This document shows positions 47,545 to 59,007 of a stretch of 64,000 nucleotides of DNA, one piece after another. Location: NCBI GenBank assembly GCA_031841125.1, contig CM063107.1, positions 48,125,497 through 48,189,496 of the forward strand, given 5' to 3'. Origin of the DNA: Acanthococcus lagerstroemiae. Lineage: Eukaryota > Arthropoda > Insecta > Hemiptera > Eriococcidae. The position numbers and the translations under genes were made by a program. The notes beneath the pieces were generated by a model. It was not told the origin of the DNA, ran no database searches, and saw only the letters and a program-made list of their open reading frames with translations. Each line of letters opens with the position of its first letter. Position 1 is the stretch's first letter.

Positions 47545-47632
47545 TTCCATTTGTAAGGTGTGCCAATTCACTTCTTCTTCTGTAGTCCAGAGCGCTTTCG
47601 GCTGTTATGCCATCATCAGTGGAGTATCCTAA
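47545..47632 (-). repeat. LINE-3'-end-like repeat, partner of the 10.7-kb hairpin
   Basis: The plus strand TCCATTTGTAAGGTGTGCCA, ATTCACTTCTTCTTCTGTAG, TCCAGAGCGCTTTCGGCTGT, TATGCCATCATCAGTGG matches 10738-10800. On the minus strand it reads CACTGATGATGGCATAACAG then CCGAAAGCGCTCTGG, a typical 3'-end style of insect LINEs. Confidence 0.55.
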
Positions 47633-47804
47633 ATGAGACTTGTCTCCTGTCGTCCTGTAGTCATGGTCGAGTGTAGTACCGTATGGTGAACCTGTTTAGT
47701 CGTGTGCTCCTGTAGGTTGTTGATTGTGCAGTCTATCCAATATGGACACTAATCTTAATAAAGGCTGGAAGAGTAGTAGGAAGTGATAAAAAAATTTATT
47801 CTTG

Positions 47805-48005
47805 AATAATCAGAGGTGGTCTTGAAAAAGAGCTTTAGGGGGTCTTATACACTGAAGAGTATTATTGGGTCATAAATAAATATCGAGTGTTTTAGAGTCT
47901 AATACAGGTCTTGAAGAGTCTGGAACAGGTTTGGATGAGTCTTAGAAAGCCTGAGAGAGTCTTGAAGACCTGATCAAGTCTAGGAGGGTGATAGAGTCGT
48001 AAGTG
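47805..48005 (+). repeat. Degenerate GAGTCTTGAA-rich tract
   Basis: AGGTCTTGAAGAGTCTGGAA, GATGAGTCTTAGAAAGCC and GAGAGAGTCTTGAAGACC, with further weaker copies. Same phrase as at 6180-6720 and, inverted, at 33230-34060. Looser copies begin near 47230. Confidence 0.65.
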
Positions 48006-48182
48006 AGTTCTTTAGGGATTTGTTTAATGTTGAGCATCCAATCAGTTTCGTCCAGTCCTTTTGGTAAAATACTTTCTGAAAAATGAAAAATAAAATGCTT
48101 CGTAATGGTCTGATTGATCTGTTTAAGTAAAGAGTTTTTACCTGGTGGATGTAACAAGAACTAGTCAAAAACGAGACCTGTG

Positions 48183-48550
48183 CAATTTTTTCCCATTTGA
48201 AAGCACGTAACTTCAAGATTCTCTAATTGATTAGGCTTTGGGCATAGGTGAATGAAATTTGGTGCATAGGTTCGGAAACCGCCAAACTATAATCAGAAAA
48301 TATTACTCACATAATACAGAAGTTTTCTAATATTTATTTGATGTTAAATTTTCAAAATGGAAAATTCATACTAAAAATTAAAACAGCGAATACATCGAAA
48401 ATGAGTTCAGTATTGTCTGAGAAATCATTTTTAATTGAAGCTTGTTGGTTTTTGACCCTATGTACCAAATTTCATTCGCCTGCGTATGATGGATAATCAA
48501 TGAAGAATTTGGAAGTTGCGTGCATTTTAATGGGGAAAATTTTATACGTA
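48183..48550. mobile_element. Inverted-repeat element, arms of about 100 bp
   Basis: The left arm (GCACGTAACTTC, then GGTGAATGAAATTTGGTGCA, then TAGGTTCGGAAACC) is the reverse complement of the right arm (about 48445-48550: GGTTTTTGACCCTATGTACC, AAATTTCATTCGCC, GAAGTTGCGTGC). The loop of about 150 bp is AT-rich and non-coding. No target duplication was found; non-autonomous DNA transposon is inference. Confidence 0.7.
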
Positions 48551-48664
48551 TTTTTGAATATTCAGACCAGAATTTCTTGTGGAACTTAGATCAATAACAT
48601 TTAGCATTTAAATGTAAGGAAGTAAACACAAAGAAATGGAGCTTACTTCAAAACTAGGTTCTGC

Positions 48665-49076
48665 AGGCCTGTATTTAGGCATGGGCTGAAGGGGCTTGAG
48701 CCCGAGGCGGCAGATTTTTAGAGGCTGCCCGGGGCGGCAAACGACAAACAATTTTTTATAAGCGTATAGTTCAGAAGCAGACTTGGCAGTTTTACGTTCG
48801 ATAAAAAAAATAAAAAAAAAAAAAAAATGGACGAATACGAATAGCTGAATGACTGTATTTCCTCTCATAGATAATTGCGTACATATTTCTTTTTAATAAA
48901 TGATTACTAGGAATCAGGGATTTTTCATTTCCAAAACACGTTAATCACCACCTATATTTTTGTATACTTTGGGACCTGCTAAGCCACACCCGCTTGAAAA
49001 AAAGAGAAAAATTTACAGAGAAAAGGCGCACAGAATTTCATAGCCCAAGACGGAAAAAAGCTAAGTGCGGCCCTAG
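48665..49076. mobile_element. hAT-like non-autonomous element with 7-of-8 target duplication
   Basis: The left end is AGGCCTGTATTTAGGC and the right end is the reverse complement of AGGGCCGCACTTAGCT. Flanking GGTTCTGC (48657-48664) and GGTTCTGG (49077-49084) match 7 of 8. The interior has GGCGGCAGATTTTTAGAGGC and an A-run near 48817-48829, with no transposase. Confidence 0.65.
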
Positions 49077-49084
49077 GGTTCTGG

Positions 49085-50029
49085 CAAAGGCTCACAGAAA
49101 TTGAAGTCTTGAGTAATCGGAAGAACTGCTCTCAAGTGTAAAATTAAGTGGTAGTCAAGTGATAAATGTTGGGACAATTTTCAGAAATTGTCACGTACTC
49201 GAGTATTCCGAGTATGAGTGTACTTTGCAAGGTGTTTTCTATTTCAATGTCAGTGTGACATTGTTCGTGTAAATCGTTCGAAACAACAAATCTGCCATTC
49301 CACGAAGTCATTCCATATCAGATCGCTTTACTTTTAACCCTCAGGTCCTGAGATTTTTACAAATTTTGTTGATTAGTTACCCTTTGCCAATAACCTCTTC
49401 CACGCATCCCTGCCGATATTTAGAGGGGTGGGGGTATATATTACCTAGCAAAGTATTGTTAATCAAAACTGGCGTCTTGATGAGTAAATATTTATAGAAA
49501 TACCTATAATAAGGAGTCAGTTGCTCCGCGCTTTGTGTTTCACCTTATTTTTAGTTTGAAGAACATCCAGACCTACGGATTAATTTTAAGGCGGTCTGGT
49601 ATGAAATGACCCCACAGGTAAACGGTCCATGTTGACGTTTCTAGTTTTGTAAGGTACGGCCGATTTTACATTCCGAGACCGAAATTCACAAATTTTGAAT
49701 TCCATTATTCTTAGTGAACATACCTCTACTGAAATTGGTTGACCTCTTCGAAATATCTGTTCCTATTGTCGAGATATGACGTCAAGTTGAAGTACAAAGA
49801 GCCTATATTTGTATTTTTTTTTTCTTTTAAGTCGTTCTTCTGAAAATTCACTTTTTTAAAATTCAAACTTTAAATCAAGTTGTCTCGGTGAATTTCAGAA
49901 TTACGTGGCTCCGAATCGGCTCAAAATGAACGTATTAAATGTAGTATATGAAGCTGGTTTCAATATTCTAATTCAGCAACATTGATCGTCGTTAGTAGAA
50001 TGATTTGAATATTTCTTACTTACCTGCGC
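49085..50029. other. No gene recognised
   Basis: AT-rich, no ORF above the track threshold and no repeats recognised. Confidence 0.4.
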
Positions 50030-50338
50030 GTTCCTGCGTCGCCACACGCACCTGGTCAAGGAAGTGAGGGGTGAGTGAAGAGCAAGCGCGTCCGGCTGTG
50101 GTGTCCCCAAATTTCAGGTTAGTGCTGGATGAGCGTTAACCCCGGTGAGTAAGGGGCTCCATGGTGGCTCTGGGGACAGCGCGCACCGGCAGTGGAACGA
50201 TGAAATGGACTCGGGCTGGTTTCGAAGCGTCCCTCTGGCCACAGATGCGATACTCGAAAGGTTAGTTTCCGGGGTCGGGAGTGCGGTGTCTGGGAAGCCA
50301 CTTTGGCATGTGTGCATCGCGATACGCTCCACCAAACC
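50030..50338 (-). mobile_element. SINE family A, full-length, with 12-bp target duplication
   Basis: Reverse orientation relative to 12537. From the right end: GGTTTGGTGGAGCGTATCGC, CATGCCAAAGTGGC (A-box region), CACCGCACTCCCGACCCC, TTTCGAGTATCGCATCTGTG (B-box region), then the same body of about 200 bp ending near GTGTGGCGACGC. ACTTACCTGCGC occurs on both sides (50018-50029 and 50339-50350) and the match continues as RTTC, so the duplication is 12-16 bp. This fixes the boundaries and proves insertion by target-primed reverse transcription. ORFs at 50114-50479 are chance frames of this GC-rich body. Confidence 0.9.
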
Positions 50339-50350
50339 ACTTACCTGCGC

Positions 50351-51178
50351 ATTCAGCTCCCATCTTGAATGCGAAAAAATCCAAAAACTAATAGCATTGC
50401 AGATGGTGTAAAGCCTACTCAATTCTGGTACTTTATGATATCCTCTTTCCAGTATTTCTTTCCGGATGTCCGGATCCACCTCTGACCTTTTGCCTAGGCT
50501 AGGTATACCTGGATAATGGACACGGTTGTGAAGTAAAATCGTATCGAAACAGCCACTTTATATTTGTTGGAAGAGAGGAAAATAAAACAGTTTGAAACTG
50601 ATGCCTGTAAGACGAGGAAAACATGATGGGCTTTACATGCGATCTCGGCTGGAAGTGGTTCCGAAATGCAATCTGATTTAAATTTTGCGAAGATAGAGAA
50701 GTCAATGTGAAATATCAGGGAACCTCGCCAAAAAATGACGTTTAATCAGATTGATGGTTTGAAATTCAAAGCGAAGGTCGCCACGTTGAAAACCACGCTT
50801 CTCATTATATTGGCTGTCAATATTTCCGATTGAAAATCCTTCGATACGCGGCAGTAAAGCTGAAAGAAAGAAAAAAAATAGACAGTGATTATAATGAGAA
50901 AGAAGCTACACTGTTTCATTTCAACCATCGGTAGAAATCATACTTAAATTCTCGATAAATGAAGAAACAAAAATAAGTTGGAATTGAACAAAGGAAACAG
51001 AAAGAACGAAAGACAAAAAACAACACGGTAAGAAAGCGGAACACCAAACTGTCAAAATGCTTTTTTATTTATTTAAAAATTCGTACAAAACATTAAATAC
51101 TGGGTTCTCAGCTGTCACGAAGAATTTTGATAAACAATACTCGTCCTTTTATCGATGTTGTTTAAATTAAAATTTTCC

Positions 51179-51209
<31 letters not shown>

Positions 51210-52009
51210 CTTCTAACTATCGAGTATTTATAATGCACGCGAGGAATGGGGAGTATGTTAACCGGTAAATTTTCCATAAAAGAGAAGAAATAAACGACTT
51301 TTTTATTGTTGAAACGTTTGGCAGGTAGAGCGCTTCTTACTGGCTGTCGGCCAAAATGCCTTCACCCTGGTTATACCTGATATTGGTGTAAAAGGCTAAT
51401 GTTTTTGGGTTACTCGGCAAAATTATCCTCAGGCAGAGAGAAAATCGCGTCGTAAAATTTTTTTTACTCGAACGCCGTGTATTCTATTTTTTATGCCAAC
51501 TTTTTAGTCGAGCTTCGACGCCTCGTAAAAATTAACAAGGTTTCTCGCTGTTTGTTTTTCTACTAGTATGTTGTTAAAAATATGCATGCAGATATGTAGA
51601 ATAGTTAACGTTGCTGTCAGCCTTTTGATCCAGGTAGAGTGTTTTAGATTTTGAATGAACCTACACGGGTCAGCTTTTGATTGTAGCTTAAACAGCCGGA
51701 GTTTCAGGAGTCCTGACGTAGAATGTTCTGGGATCTAGCTCATAATTTTCGGATTCAAGCGGTGAGTCCGTCCTCTCTCTAGCTCATTGTTTAACTAACC
51801 GCTAAAATGAACTCGGCGGGCCAAACAAAACATTTATTGATATATTTGACACTAGCACATGCACATTTGAATAATTCAGGGGTGGTTAGCCCTTGTGGAC
51901 CATGGTGGTGGATAGGATGTACGTCAAATAAATTGTTTGAAACGATCTTATCGGCTCAAGAAACTCTAATTTTGGTATATATTGTACATCAGCGTACGTT
52001 ACTTTGAAT
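50351..52009. other. No gene recognised; 24-base T run
   Basis: AT-rich with an uninterrupted run of 24 T at 51186-51209. Short ORFs have no recognisable domains. Confidence 0.45.
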
Positions 52010-53716
52010 CATAGGCGGATTCAGGATATTCTCTTGGGGAGGGAGGGGGGAAAGAGAACATGAATAATAATTCATTTTATTCATTTTTATTTTATTTTAC
52101 AGCATAATATTGGTTAATATTTTCAGCGTTTCATTGCTGATTTTATCGGGGCCTGGAGCTTTATTACTTTTTAGTTTTTTTAAGGGCGTATTCTACCTCC
52201 CTTTTTAATATTCTGGGTACGTCTTCTTCGTTTTGTTCATTCTCCCCTTCATTCTCTTTCTCTTTTGTTTTCTTTGTCGTGTAGTTTTTCATAGAACTGC
52301 CTAGCTGCTTCCACAATTTGCTCCCCGTCTCTAATTCCCTCCCCTTCTTTGTTTTCTACCGTTAATACCAACTTTCTCCCTTTGCTCAGTTCTTTTGCTA
52401 TCATTTTTATAGATCGATTGTCTCTGAAACTGCTTTCCACTTTCGCTACATCAAATATTCTTATGTCATTACGAATTTATTGTCGGGTTAATTTCTTCAA
52501 TTCTGTCAATTTTATTTTCTCCGTTGGTGCCAAAAATTTATTCTTTTGCAGTTGCTCCCTTTCTTCAATAATCTTTTTCGTGTTTTCTGTTGGTTTGTCA
52601 TTCGCTGTTTCTTTTTATCTAACCCTCCGTATTAGTTGTTATCTTCATTAATGCTTCTTCTAGGATATTATATATTTTCTTGCTCTATGTTTCCATTTTT
52701 TGGTCTCCTTTCAATAATTTCTTTGACCCGTTCCCTGTATTTGTCGTACCTGTGCACTGGGATGATTTTTATTGCAAACTTCTCTTTTTTCTTATAATTG
52801 TTGTATTTTATCCTCCTTCCTCATCTTATCGTTGTTTGCGATATTCTGTCGCCCAATGAAAAGTTGAAATTAGTCAATGTGGAAACATCTTGTATTATCT
52901 TCATATCATTTGTTAAAATATGGTCTATTTCGTTTCTAGTTTTCGATCGGGGACCATCCATGTGAATTTTCTAACGTGTCTTTTTTTGTAGGTAAATTCT
53001 ATTAATCTTTCTCCGTTTTTTTTTTGATTTCTAAATAATATTTACCCAAAATTCCCGACCCTTCCTCGTTTTTGCCAATTTTCGCATTCCAGTCCCCCAT
53101 TATCAATATATAACTTTTTTTTTTTTGCTCCAAAAACTGTTCCAGCTTTGCATAGAACGCCTCCCTTCCCCCTTCCTTAACCTCCATTGTTGGGGCATAT
53201 ATTTGGACTATCAATGCATTGACTTTTCCTTCCACTGAAAGTATGAGGTAGCGAATCCGTTCAGAGACTCCTCCAATTTCTTTGATTTGTCTCATTATTG
53301 GTTTTCGGATATAAAACCCCATTCCCCTGTACCCTCTTGTCTCCCCATGATAATACATGAAATTTCCGTTCTTTGTGTTAGTTTTTCTCCCCATTTCCTT
53401 ACTTTCCCTAATCCTCTTCTATCCCGTTTTATTTTTTCTATCTCTTTTTCAAATTCGTATATCCTGTCTTCCCCTACCATCTCCGCTGCAATTATAATAC
53501 AATAAATTCAGACCTTTTTTGCATTTTTCTTCCCGTTCTTTTTCCTTGGAAACATTTGTGTAGGTATTACAGTCTTTTACCCCCACGGTGACTGCATCCC
53601 GTCTTGGGGAGATTAATAATAATATTAATAAAATAAAAACTATCTAGTGGCGGGTTATTTTGTACTTTTAATTTAAAAATTAAGTGGGGGCGGGTCCTCC
53701 CGTGAATCCGCCTATG
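52010..53716. mobile_element. DNA element with AGGCGGATTCA ends, split by a LINE
   Basis: The left end is CATAGGCGGATTCAGG and the right end is the reverse complement of CATAGGCGGATTCACGG. The flanks CTTTGAAT (52002-52009) and CACTGAAT (53717-53724) agree at 6 of 8 positions. G-rich tracts sit just inside both ends. Only about 50 and 110 bp of the element remain on either side of the LINE, so the host was probably a short hAT-like MITE. Confidence 0.7.
52055..53580 (-). pseudogene. LINE with apurinic-type endonuclease and start of RT, broken
   Basis: On the minus strand from right to left: IYEFEKEIEKIKRD and WGEKLTQRTEI, then after frameshifts MYYHGETRGYRGMGFYIRKP, VSERIRYLILSVEGKVNALI, VQIYAPT, MGDWNAKIGK and NEIDHILTND. 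This is the order of an exonuclease-endonuclease-phosphatase domain, with GDWNAKIG the Asp/Asn motif; the final SDHR box reads LGDRIS. Further left come FYEKLHDKENK and, at about 52120-52200, SNKAPGPDKISNETLKIL, the first RT block. The element then ends in an AT-rich tail (52055-52105), so the RT palm is missing and the 3' part is deleted. Several frameshifts and stops make it non-functional. The sequence style is RTE-like, and the C-terminal fragments at 14478 and 40159 could be from related elements. Confidence 0.88.
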
Positions 53717-53724
53717 CACTGAAT

Positions 53725-54574
53725 ATTGCATATTTCAGCCTCCTGTGCATCAATTTTGGTGGAAATGATTGAGGAAATAACTTCAAAAATGAATTCAGGT
53801 CATGATTCAAAGTTGAGCCAGTTATTTGGGGGTTGGGACCAAATTATCATCAAAAATGGGTGTCGCGTGTCTGAAAACCACGTAAATAGATTTTCATTTA
53901 TTTTGATCATATTCATAAGCTGTAATGATAGTTCACTTTCACTTAAAAAAAAAGCCCGGGCCAGTGACCTTCGAAATTTTTTTCACCAAATGCTGGATAG
54001 GTACTTATTTATTACAATGTGTGTTTATGGATTGAATATGAATAAGGTGTGAGCGAAGTGAAACCGAAGGAACATGTATTACGGTGAACGTATATTTGTA
54101 AACTTATTTTACTTTACAAAAAGATCGCACAAGAGACTGACCTTTACAATCGTAAGATACAAAAGAGAAAAAAAGACTAAATCAATTAAAAAAAACAAAA
54201 AAAAACAATATGTACAAAAACGGACCGGATGTGAGCCAACGATAGGGAGAGAGAAAAAGGATAACAGAGAAGGAATGCAGTTTCGAAAGCGGGTGAAAGC
54301 ACAAAAGGCGTGAGGCCTTATGAAGGCTCAGCAATGGAAAAGAAACTGGGGAAACGGCGCGAACTCTGTAAAAAACCGTTTGGTTGAACGATTTTTTTTT
54401 TTTTAATTCTATTTTGAAGATTTTGTAACACCAATGTACAAATTTCCCTATCGGAAATCCCATGTTTAACTTCCCCCGTTGAGTGACTCTTCAAAAGTTT
54501 TTAACCAACGAGAGCTTATTTAACACTCGAGAACAAAGTATTTAAAAAAAATTAATAAATAAATAAAAAAGTTT
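53725..54574. other. No gene recognised
   Basis: AT-rich and A-rich. ORFs at 53726-54052, 54074-54313 and 54182-54463 are of low complexity and unassigned. Confidence 0.4.
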
Positions 54575-54579
54575 ATGAA

Positions 54580-54915
54580 CAGGGCGTCCAGTTTTGGAAC
54601 AGTCAGGGATTTTAGGAAATATTTCTGGAAAAAGTGCAATACATATAAGAGAGCTTCCAAAAGTGTACTTTCGTGTATCGTCCTTTGAAGTGGTTGAACC
54701 TGAAATGAGCTAATTAATTAAGTTTTCTTGATTCTTATATCTTAATTTTTACGTTTTTATTCTTCGTAATAAAGTTGCAAAAATCTAAATATTGCGCCCA
54801 TCTTTTCGCAGGCCCTGTAACTTCATTTAGCAACCTTTAGATCGCTCTGAAAAGTGTTTGGAAAAGTTCCGGAAAAGTCAGGGAAGTTCATTTTAGAAAA
54901 AAACTAAGCACCCTG
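54580..54915. mobile_element. 336-bp MITE, copy 2, 5-bp target duplication ATGAA
   Basis: Starts CAGGGCGTCCAGTTTTGGAA and ends with the reverse complement of CAGGGTGCTTAGTTTTT. ATGAA flanks both sides (54575-54579 and 54916-54920). It aligns along its whole length with 42796-43152 (same orientation), with a shorter T-rich middle. Confidence 0.9.
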
Positions 54916-54920
54916 ATGAA

Positions 54921-56929
54921 ATACCCAAACCTGACTTGCAGTATTTCTGACAGTGGTGGTCTACCTGTCTGTCTTACTGACGGGCTGGCTTTCTACCTGT
55001 GGTCTTCACTATTTGTATTCTGGGTTTCAATATTTCACCAGAAGACTTCAAGAGCCACTGTTTTAGGTCATGTAAATATCAGTGAAAATTGAAGGAAACT
55101 AAACTTTGTACAGAAAGGTTCTAGTATAATGTTATTTGTATAAAAATGGAAGCAGTGTTGGAAAAATTAGAAAATTGAAATCTTGATGTACGTACAGGAA
55201 GTTTGTAACGTCATAAAATTACTGGATGTCTATTGGTCTCCCAAGTTCCCCAAAATTACTAACTTGTGATAAAAAGTCGCCTAAAAATTCAAAAATTCAG
55301 CGTTAATCCTACAAAATTCCTTTTCTGATTTTTGACTTCAGTCAACACCCTTAAATATTATGAATTTAAGCAATACTTTTCAATATATGGTCTGCAAACC
55401 AACAATGGTACACGACGATTTTATGGCGATCCTTGAAATCATTTCGGAAGAAGAAAATCTCGGTGCCTCCCTTTTCGTAGGCCCTTCGGGCCATCAGTTC
55501 ATCTGATTGTCCAACTAGTCTTTCGAGATGACTGGAGACTGTTATTTTGACAATCTAATTGTCCAAGCACCTGATGGTAAAAAAAGATGTTTTCAGGAAA
55601 ATTCTGAACTCAGATCTGAAATTAGCGCGAAAAACACGTCTACCATCCCCCTACCTCCCCCCCCCCAACCAGAAAATCCATTTTTCTCATTTCGTGCGCT
55701 AATGCTAACCTCAAAATTTCACGCTTCGTGGGCAACTAGTAGAAATAAAGATTTTCCAATAAAATAGTAATACATTTTTGAAACCTACTCGATGTTAGAA
55801 ATCAAGAAAGAACTTGTTTCACTCCAACCTGATCCGTGTGCCATGAATTGGAGCTTCTAGTGAATACAGGCTTGGAACTTTGTATAAAAATAAGAAGAAA
55901 GAAGGGAAAGAACCAAAAAACTTGTAAAACTTGTCGCAAAAACGGAGCGCTTAATAGTTCTTTACATAATTATTTTTTAGTAACTAAATTCGCCAGTGAT
56001 AAAACGAGACTAAAATAGTAAAGGCGAGGTTCCCATAATTCTGCGCCAACCTACACCCAACCTACCCCCACGAACAATCTGGAAAAATCTCGCTTCTACA
56101 ACCTGCGTGATTTTCATTAGAAAGCTTTCACTTAATTAGACGAGTCTGTTTACGAATTCCAACCATATAAATTAGTGAGCTTCTGCTTCGCAGCACAATA
56201 TTCTGTATACTGCACAGCGAAACTCTTTAAAAAGGAAAAAAAGCAGCGGCAAATTTCTACTGTTCCAACGTGTTTCAAATTTTGGTAACTTTTATTTAAA
56301 TTTTTTAAATAAATACTATCCCCGGTCGGTACGACGAAAATGAAAGTTTGGTGCGGGGGTTCATTTGTTTCAAAAATGGCGACTCGAGTGAACGAATAAG
56401 AATCATAATATGAGAGAAAATTTCCGCGCAAACGAGGACCGTCTATTACTGCTCGACTTTCATACACTCATCATATATGCTACAATGTTGAATTTTATAA
56501 ACGCACTGCCTGTCAGAACTGTGAATTTTATAAGCGACTTACGATTTCACATATCATAAGTAAGACGGGTCAGGTTGAAAATATAGTCATGTCCCAGTTT
56601 TGCTGGTTAGGTACAGAAAAGGTACAGCATTGAATGAGGAAAATTCAAGGCTTCATATTTGTGTTCTAAATATTCAAGAATCTGTAATACTTCGAAGTCA
56701 GAAAAATAGCGGAGTTTCCCGAACGTAATCGCAAATTTTTATTTGAAAATTTCATAAACACAAATATTTATGGCATATTTAATATTAAAAGGCAATTACG
56801 AGTTTATTTTATTATTTTATTATTATCGAGTCGCGGAGGAAGCGTCGAATCATAAAATTTAAGTTGAAACCTAACTCACACATAACTACTGACTTTCCCA
56901 TAAAAATAGGCAATAAATCGAGTTCATAG
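54921..56929. other. No gene recognised
   Basis: A GGATGTCTATTGGTCTCCCA phrase near 55225 resembles the termini of the 5-bp-target-duplication elements, and GTCAACACCC near 55340 could be its partner, but no duplication supports this. The 105-codon minus ORF at 56150-56467 is unassigned. Confidence 0.4.
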
Positions 56930-57383
56930 TTTTTGCTCAAATACGGTTACGGCTTACAATTTATAATTTATAGTCATTAAGAGGTTCTTATTTTGAAGAT
57001 TTTCTCGAATTTCCACCCCCCCCCTCCCAGTTGTTCCAAATAACTCAAAAAAATTCTCAAACTAAAACTGAGCTAGATCGGACATTATTAACCCACGACA
57101 CGGTCGTTCCAGTTCGGGTTTCTGGATCAAAATTGGTCGCCTAGAATAAAAAATACCCGAAGTTTTTGTTCAAGTATTTACGAATTACAATTCACAATTT
57201 ATAGTCATTGACAAGTCCTTATTTCGAAAATTTTCTCGAATTACCGCTTTTACCTCGACAGTTGTTCCAAATAATTCAAAAAAATTCTCAAATAAAAACT
57301 GAGCTCGATCGAAAATTAACCCACGCTACTAGTTCGGATTTTTGGACCATAATTGGCCGCTTAAAATAAAAAATACCAAGAAA
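56930..57383 (+). repeat. Tandem duplication, period 231 bp
   Basis: TTTATAGTCATTRA, TTTTCTCGAATT, AGTTGTTCCAAATAA, CAAAAAAATTCTCAAA, TAAAAACTGAGCT and AAAATAAAAAATACC occur in the same order in both halves. For example AGTTGTTCC falls at 57029 and 57260. The first copy has a C-tract and about 15 bp more in the middle. Intact phrases between copies show moderate age. Confidence 0.85.
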
Positions 57384-59007
57384 CCAAAAAGTCGACTGAT
57401 TTTGATGAAAAGCAAGGAAGTTATTGTCTGAGATCAGTCCATCATACAGGAAAATTTTATCAATTTATTTTCACCAGTGTTGCTACAGAAATAATTTAAA
57501 TGTGGAAAACCGTGCGTTTTTTAGCGTTGCAAAATTTTGGATTTTCGATACATACAAAGATAGAGCAAATAATTCAGACTCTAGAGGAGGTTTGATTATT
57601 CCAGAAATTATCAGTTCAAAGAGAGCAATTTTGGGAAAACATAAAGAAACACGGTCTGAAAGTTGAAACATTGAGTAATCAAAAACAAAAAATTGTAAGT
57701 TTATTCAGTTTGTTACAGCTTACAAGGGTTGTTTCCTGTGGTATGAAGTAGATTTGTATCTGTACCTATATTGCAATGTCATCAGTCTACATCGAAAAAC
57801 CGTGTTTTTTTCTGCTGTTCAAAAGTTTGGGGTTTCCATACGATCTCCTAATCAATTTAAAGATAAAGGCTGGACAGTGTTTCCTACAGCAAAGAAGATT
57901 AATTTCAACAAAATTTCGGAAATATGGGACGGCGCACTTTGGAGCAGAGTAATTCGAGGAAAGCAAAAAGAAAACTTGAGGTCTAAAAACGAGAAAGTAG
58001 GCAGACAATATTTACAGACTAAAAATTATATCATGATATTTTGTAGCTCAGTTTTCTATTTTAACAAAACATTTTTCAAATGATTTTCCTGAATTACTCG
58101 ACTGTAAAATACGTCATTCTAAATTTCCAAAAGTTGGTGGTATACATTCTCCGCTCTATAACATGGCACCAGACCTTCATCTTTAAGTTGGTTAAGGTAG
58201 CGATGCGACGACCTCAAACTCTCAAACTTATACGACAAAAAGAAAATAAAAGAAATGAAAAGAAAAAACATTTTTCGTTATTTAGATCGATGCCATTGCA
58301 GTACAGATCAAGGAACAGACTTGAAATTTCACGCAAATACCACAGGCGAAAATCCGTGTACGTTAGAAAAAAAATGTAATCAAATTGTTTATTTTTAGAA
58401 CGCGTTTTTCTGATATTTTTTGCAAATGCTTCCCTTCAAAGTATCGTTGCTCAGATTTTCACAATTTTTGTGGGATCTACATTCTGTGTTTTGTTAAAAA
58501 AGTACATTAAAATTCAGAATTTCAAAATTTCAAAAAACACATTGTTGCAGTGGCAAAACTGGGGAATAACAATGCATAAACATGTTACCTGAGTAATGTA
58601 CTGACCTCCGTCAAGAAGTCAAGAACTCGCAGAGTTTTATCGGAACTCTTCGACAAACTTTTTAAAACTATTTTTCAATGATTTTAATAACTTACAGGAA
58701 TTCAGCACAGATTCTGGAGAATTTTTGAAGTACGTATCATTGTAACAGTTATTCATTAGCACTGCTATAAATAATACATTCTACTCCTTAGAATTTTACC
58801 GCTGAAAATTTTAGAATTTGAACGAAATTTCGTTACCATTCTCAAGTTGACGTTCAACTTCGTTAATGACACTTTCTATGCAACATTGCTTTCGAGGGTA
58901 GCAGTGAGCATCCCTAGAAAACTAATGAAGAATCTCAACGAGTTTCCATCGAGTACAGAGAAGTCTTATATCGGTTTCAATATTCCCCCCTTTCCTGATG
59001 CAGGCCC
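57384..59007. other. No gene; possible weak duplication
   Basis: AAAACCGTGCGTTTTTTAGC near 57505 resembles AAAACCGTGTTTTTTTCTGC near 57797, and a similar order of weaker matches follows for about 150 bp. The two resulting ORFs (57424-57666 and 57754-58083) share this relation. No known domain is seen. Confidence 0.4.

Noticed and set aside
53726..54463. ORFs of 108, 79 and 93 codons
   Set aside because: Lys/Asn/Phe-rich low-complexity translations from A-rich or T-rich DNA.
57424..58379. Three consecutive plus ORFs with loosely similar translations
   Set aside because: The similarity comes from a weak DNA duplication; no protein family is recognisable and the frames are not conserved.
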